A stretch of 15,579 bases of DNA from an uncultured Rhodobiaceae bacterium. Its GTDB lineage: Archaea; Thermoplasmatota; Poseidoniia; Poseidoniales; Poseidoniaceae. Both the position numbers and the translations under genes were made by a program. The stretch covers positions 1-15,579 of the forward strand of contig CALDQY010000237.1 in NCBI GenBank assembly GCA_937911445.1, written 5' to 3'. Positions 12,765 to 15,579 of this stretch are shown here, piece after piece. The number at the start of each line of letters is the position of its first letter. Within the stretch, counting starts at the first letter, position 1. The notes beneath the pieces are model-generated. The model made no database searches. It saw only the letters and a program-made list of their open reading frames with translations, and was not told the DNA's origin.

Positions 12765-13664
12765 TCAATCTTCCAATCCAGTTGGAACATCAACTGCAAA
12801 TCCAACGATGAGCGAGGCAAGGAGAATCCATCCAGTCAGCATGGATACACGGAAGAGCGTGGTTTGGAAGTCTGAAAAACTATCTTTTCTCAGAACGACG
12901 TATATGTTTGCAATCGCCATCAAACCCGACGCTGCGAGGAAATAGATGCTTTCAATCGGGTCGGAGAAAGCAAAACAAGCAAACCACAGGAGTGAAAGTT
13001 GTATTGTTGTTCGCGTTGTAGCTCGGTCGCCAAATTTCGAAGGGAACGAGTGGATGCCTTGCTCACGATCGCTTTCAACATCCATCCGTGCGTAATTGAT
13101 GTCAAAGGCTGCAATCCAGAGTGCTACGCCGAGTGATATTGCAAAAACGGTCGGAGCCCAAAGTGAAGCATCAGTAATGGCTGCCCACCCATGCGTGTCT
13201 GCGGCAATGGCAACCCATGCACCCGCAGGTGCAAGCCCAAGACAAAGGCCGAGCCAGAAATGGCACAACCAGGTAAAGCGCTTCATGTATGGGTAGACGA
13301 CAAAAGCAAGCACAGGCAGCCAAGCCATCATCAAGGCAACTTCATTGAGCAAGCCAGCACTGACGAGCAGCATCAACAAGAATACGGCTGAGAGCATCCA
13401 AGCCGTTTGCATGCTCATTGTACCTGATGCAAGATGTCTCCCTTCCGTTCGAGGGTTTGCAGCGTCAATGTCTCGATCGATGATACGGTTCAAGGTCATC
13501 GCAAGTCCACGGGCGCCAACTGCCGCTACGAGGATCCAGAGAAGATCGATACCATAGCCGTGATTGAATTCTTCAACCGCAATGAGGTAGCCAATGAGAA
13601 CGAACGGCAGCGAAAACAGCGTATGTTCGATTTTTACGAACTCAGCGATTTGCTTGAAGTTCAT
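12765..13664 (-). CDS. ubiA: UbiA-family prenyltransferase (quinone biosynthesis)
   Basis: Integral membrane enzyme that joins a polyprenyl diphosphate to an aromatic acid in quinone synthesis. 299 residues with about 8-9 hydrophobic helices. Both Mg-diphosphate motifs are present: NRIIDRDIDAANPRTEGRHLASG (first Asp motif at N59/D63/D65/D67) and DINYARMDVESDREQGIHS (second motif at D188, Y191, D195, D199). The wording resembles 4-hydroxybenzoate and MqnP-type transferases more than lipid or heme transferases. The frame is open far upstream, but ATG 13664 is chosen because the protein fold begins there and AGGTGA lies 4 bases before it. It follows ubiD by 4 bases. Confidence 0.93.
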   Translation of the reverse strand: MNFKQIAEFVKIEHTLFSLPFVLIGYLIAVEEFNHGYGIDLLWILVAAVGARGLAMTLNRIIDRDIDAANPRTEGRHLASGTMSMQTAWMLSAVFLLMLLVSAGLLNEVALMMAWLPVLAFVVYPYMKRFTWLCHFWLGLCLGLAPAGAWVAIAADTHGWAAITDASLWAPTVFAISLGVALWIAAFDINYARMDVESDREQGIHSFPSKFGDRATTRTTIQLSLLWFACFAFSDPIESIYFLAASGLMAIANIYVVLRKDSFSDFQTTLFRVSMLTGWILLASLIVGFAVDVPTGLED

Positions 13665-13668
13665 GCCT

Positions 13669-13674
13669 TCACCT
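13669..13674 (-). promoter_or_regulatory. Ribosome binding site of ubiA inside the ubiD stop
   Basis: AGGTGA on the minus strand, 4 bases before ATG 13664. Its last three bases are the ubiD TGA, so ubiA translation is probably coupled to ubiD. Confidence 0.65.
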
Positions 13675-15579
13675 GAACTCAAGATGCGGTGGCCATTGGT
13701 ATTTGTCAAGTTCGGGATGTTTGCGTACTGCTTCGAGCGTTTCGTCAGTATGCATGGTAACAGCAGGCCATCGGCGCACACCGTGTTCACTGGATGGGAT
13801 TGGTGTGGTTGCATCCCAACACATGCGTTCTCTGTTTTCATCAAACATAAGTCCACGGCCAACATCGAAGCGAGACGTGAGTTGCCAGAGGAGTCTTCGG
13901 CGAGCTTTCTCACAGTGCAAATCAAGATCGTCATTGGTGATGAACAACCATCGCAAGGTGGCAGAAGAATCCAATTGCCAAATTTGATTTTTCAATTGCT
14001 CTATTTTTTCTCGACGATCCGTTTCTGCGGCATCGTTTGAGGCATCAGAACCCTCTCTTGGAGATGGAGAAGCAGGGATGTTCGTCGTGACAACAAGCAT
14101 GCTGTCTCGAAGCATACGTGCATCAGAGACGTCCTCCAAGGCGAGAACAGAATCAAGTCCGCCAAATGATGGTGCAGGTTCGAGCCCTTGCCTCCAAGCA
14201 GGAACTTCTTGCTTGAACGAACCTTCCAAAGGCTCGTTGGAAGAACGAGGATCGGCAGCTGCAAGTGTTGTCGCATCGATGAGGAGTTTCGAGTGGACAT
14301 TCTCATATGGGCTCGCAGCTTCAAGCGAATCGGCAACCATACCGTCGAGAACGATGACATCTGTTGCAATGTGGACGTTGTTGTTCATGGCATCAAGGAG
14401 TGCTTCCAAATCCTTCGGATCTTGGTCTTGGTCAACCACGATCATGCTCTTGAGAAACATCATCTGACCAGCTCCAAACAATCCAAGGGCTGTCTTTCGC
14501 CCTTGTCGGGGGTAGCGTTGCTTTGACGAAACGATGGCAAGATTGTGGAATCCTGTTTCAAGTGGAAGGTGGACGCCGATCACGTCTCGATGCTGGAATC
14601 GAAGGACTGGAGAGAACTGACGACCAATGGCTTCGCCAAGATATCCGTCTTCCATTGGTGGCAGACCAACAATAGTCGCAGGGAGCATGGCATCCTTACG
14701 GTGTGTGATGGCTGTAACGTGGAGGACAGGATATTGTCCAGTGAGGGAATAGAATCCGAAGTGGTCACCGAATGGCCCTTCAGTGCGTGTTTCACCTGGA
14801 ATACAATACCCTTCAATCACGATGTCTGCCTCTGCAGGTACCATCAGGTCTTGGCTCACAGCTTTCGTGATACGCAACGAGCGTCGGCCGAGAATTCCAG
14901 CAAACTGGTATTCGCTCAGATTATCAGGGAGTGGAGCAATAGCAGAGAAGATGAGTTCGGGGGGGCCTCCTATGCAGATGGCCACAGGCATTCGCTCTCC
15001 GCTCGCAGCAGCATGATCTGCAGCATGTTTGTGGATTTGCCAATGCAAACCGATGTTCTTCTCATCGAAGACTTGAGCACGGTACATGCCAAGATTGTGA
15101 TCACCTGTTTTCGGATCTTTGGTGACAACCAAAGGCAAGGTTACGAAATGACCTCCATCCATTGGCCATGTTTTTGGAATCGGGAGTTTGGTCAAATCTG
15201 GATCCTTCATGCGAACTTGTTGACAAGGAGCGGCAAATCGCTTCTTTCGTGGAGGCATAGCAAATGCATCACGGGCAAGAGGAAGCGCCTTCCATGGCAT
15301 TTTGACGAACGTACCAATGTCTGGTTTCATCATCGCTGTCATACGATCACCAACTTCGGTTTCATGCGAAGCTCCGAGTGCGTCCAATGTTCGCTGATGG
15401 CTACCAAACAGGTTCATGACGAGTGGCATGGGTGAAATTGAACCATCCGCAAGACGTGGTTGTTCGAAGACGACAGCTGGCCCATCGTTCTTGACAAGGA
15501 GATCTGCAATCGCACCTGCCTCGTAGGCAACATCAACCGGGCGGTTGATGCGCAGCACCTCACCTCGCTTTTCGAGATG
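13669..15579 (-). CDS. ubiD: UbiD-family prenylated-FMN decarboxylase (start beyond window edge)
   Basis: Decarboxylates the prenylated aromatic acid in quinone synthesis, using prenyl-FMN supplied by a UbiX-type enzyme (not in this window). The frame is open to the last base. The upstream residues HLEKRGE join VLRINRPVDV and match the family's N-terminal 'LEkrGELlRId.pVd', so the GTG at 15558 is internal and the true start is just outside. Counting from that GTG: NLGMYRAQV with Arg160 (the conserved Arg of the R-E-D/E catalytic set), IEGYCIPGETRTEGPFGDHFGFYS with Glu260 and Asp265 (the other two), and LPLETGFHNLAIVS. At least 636 residues is long for the family (about 480-610). The extra part lies near the C-terminus (a Ser/Glu/Asp-rich stretch around SPREGSDASNDAAETDRREK). 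Neighbour ubiA supports a menaquinone or related quinone pathway. Confidence 0.94.
   Translation of the reverse strand, partial: HLEKRGEVLRINRPVDVAYEAGAIADLLVKNDGPAVVFEQPRLADGSISPMPLVMNLFGSHQRTLDALGASHETEVGDRMTAMMKPDIGTFVKMPWKALPLARDAFAMPPRKKRFAAPCQQVRMKDPDLTKLPIPKTWPMDGGHFVTLPLVVTKDPKTGDHNLGMYRAQVFDEKNIGLHWQIHKHAADHAAASGERMPVAICIGGPPELIFSAIAPLPDNLSEYQFAGILGRRSLRITKAVSQDLMVPAEADIVIEGYCIPGETRTEGPFGDHFGFYSLTGQYPVLHVTAITHRKDAMLPATIVGLPPMEDGYLGEAIGRQFSPVLRFQHRDVIGVHLPLETGFHNLAIVSSKQRYPRQGRKTALGLFGAGQMMFLKSMIVVDQDQDPKDLEALLDAMNNNVHIATDVIVLDGMVADSLEAASPYENVHSKLLIDATTLAAADPRSSNEPLEGSFKQEVPAWRQGLEPAPSFGGLDSVLALEDVSDARMLRDSMLVVTTNIPASPSPREGSDASNDAAETDRREKIEQLKNQIWQLDSSATLRWLFITNDDLDLHCEKARRRLLWQLTSRFDVGRGLMFDENRERMCWDATTPIPSSEHGVRRWPAVTMHTDETLEAVRKHPELDKYQWPPHLEFR

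Noticed and set aside
13665..13934. 90 additional N-terminal residues of the UbiA prenyltransferase (open frame to 13934)
   Set aside because: They overlap ubiD, look unlike any UbiA N-terminus, and a good ribosome binding site lies before ATG 13664.
14545..15435. A 296-codon plus-strand ORF opposite ubiD
   Set aside because: The minus strand carries all UbiD motifs across the same bases. The plus-strand product has no recognisable domain and is rich in Trp/Cys/His as shadows often are.

Overview
The window most likely comes from a marine archaeon, probably of the Poseidoniales / Marine Group II type (Thermoplasmatota). This is inferred from the gene mix, not from a database match. Pointers are a deoxyhypusine synthase (archaea and eukaryotes), a UbiA/UbiD quinone pair, a NikR-like ribbon-helix-helix regulator beside TATA-like elements, purine-rich ribosome binding sites, a bacterial-type UvrB with archaeal-looking extensions, and very tight gene packing. 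There is no gene-free stretch over 300 bases, and I saw no RNA gene, insertion sequence or CRISPR array.

Layout. Bases 1-612 (+) hold the 3' end of a probable extended SDR/epimerase-like gene, which meets the deoxyhypusine synthase gene tail to tail. Bases 602-3649 (-) form a three-gene run read from high to low coordinates: SDR-fold protein lacking the catalytic Tyr, FAD-dependent oxidoreductase, deoxyhypusine synthase. Bases 3696-4337 (+) encode a CoA-binding-domain protein, divergent from that run and abutting uvrB through a shared TGATCA stop palindrome. Bases 4338-12246 (-) form a long co-directional run: metal-binding lipoprotein (znuA-like), a 34-residue one-helix membrane protein, znuC-like ATPase, znuB-like permease, a MazG/HisE-like pyrophosphohydrolase, a classical SDR, and uvrB. 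Bases 12335-12757 (+) encode a NikR-like regulator, divergent from the metal-uptake genes. Bases 12765-15579 (-) hold ubiD (its start lies beyond the window edge) followed by ubiA, overlapping in their translation signals.

The most unusual part is the metal-uptake locus (about 7987-12757). The solute-binding lipoprotein is about 791 residues, against roughly 300 for the family. Between its two lobes it carries about 450 inserted residues: five His/Asp-rich tracts, four canonical EF-hand calcium loops, two similar beta-rich modules each running into a His-rich stretch, and a small two-cysteine motif. An unreported-looking small membrane protein lies between this gene and the ATPase, and the ATPase ends in its own His-rich tail. 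The divergent NikR-like regulator keeps three of the four nickel ligands of E. coli NikR, with the fourth replaced by Ser. The shared promoter region contains a perfect inverted repeat TAATAAT-N16-ATTATTA, with the same 16-base spacing as the classical NikR operator. I infer a metal-responsive (zinc, possibly another divalent metal) import system whose outer-surface receptor also senses or buffers calcium.

The remaining genes are mainly housekeeping: nucleotide-excision repair (UvrB), hypusination of translation factor aIF5A (deoxyhypusine synthase), and quinone biosynthesis (UbiA/UbiD). Where several start codons were possible, each entry gives the choice made and the reason.
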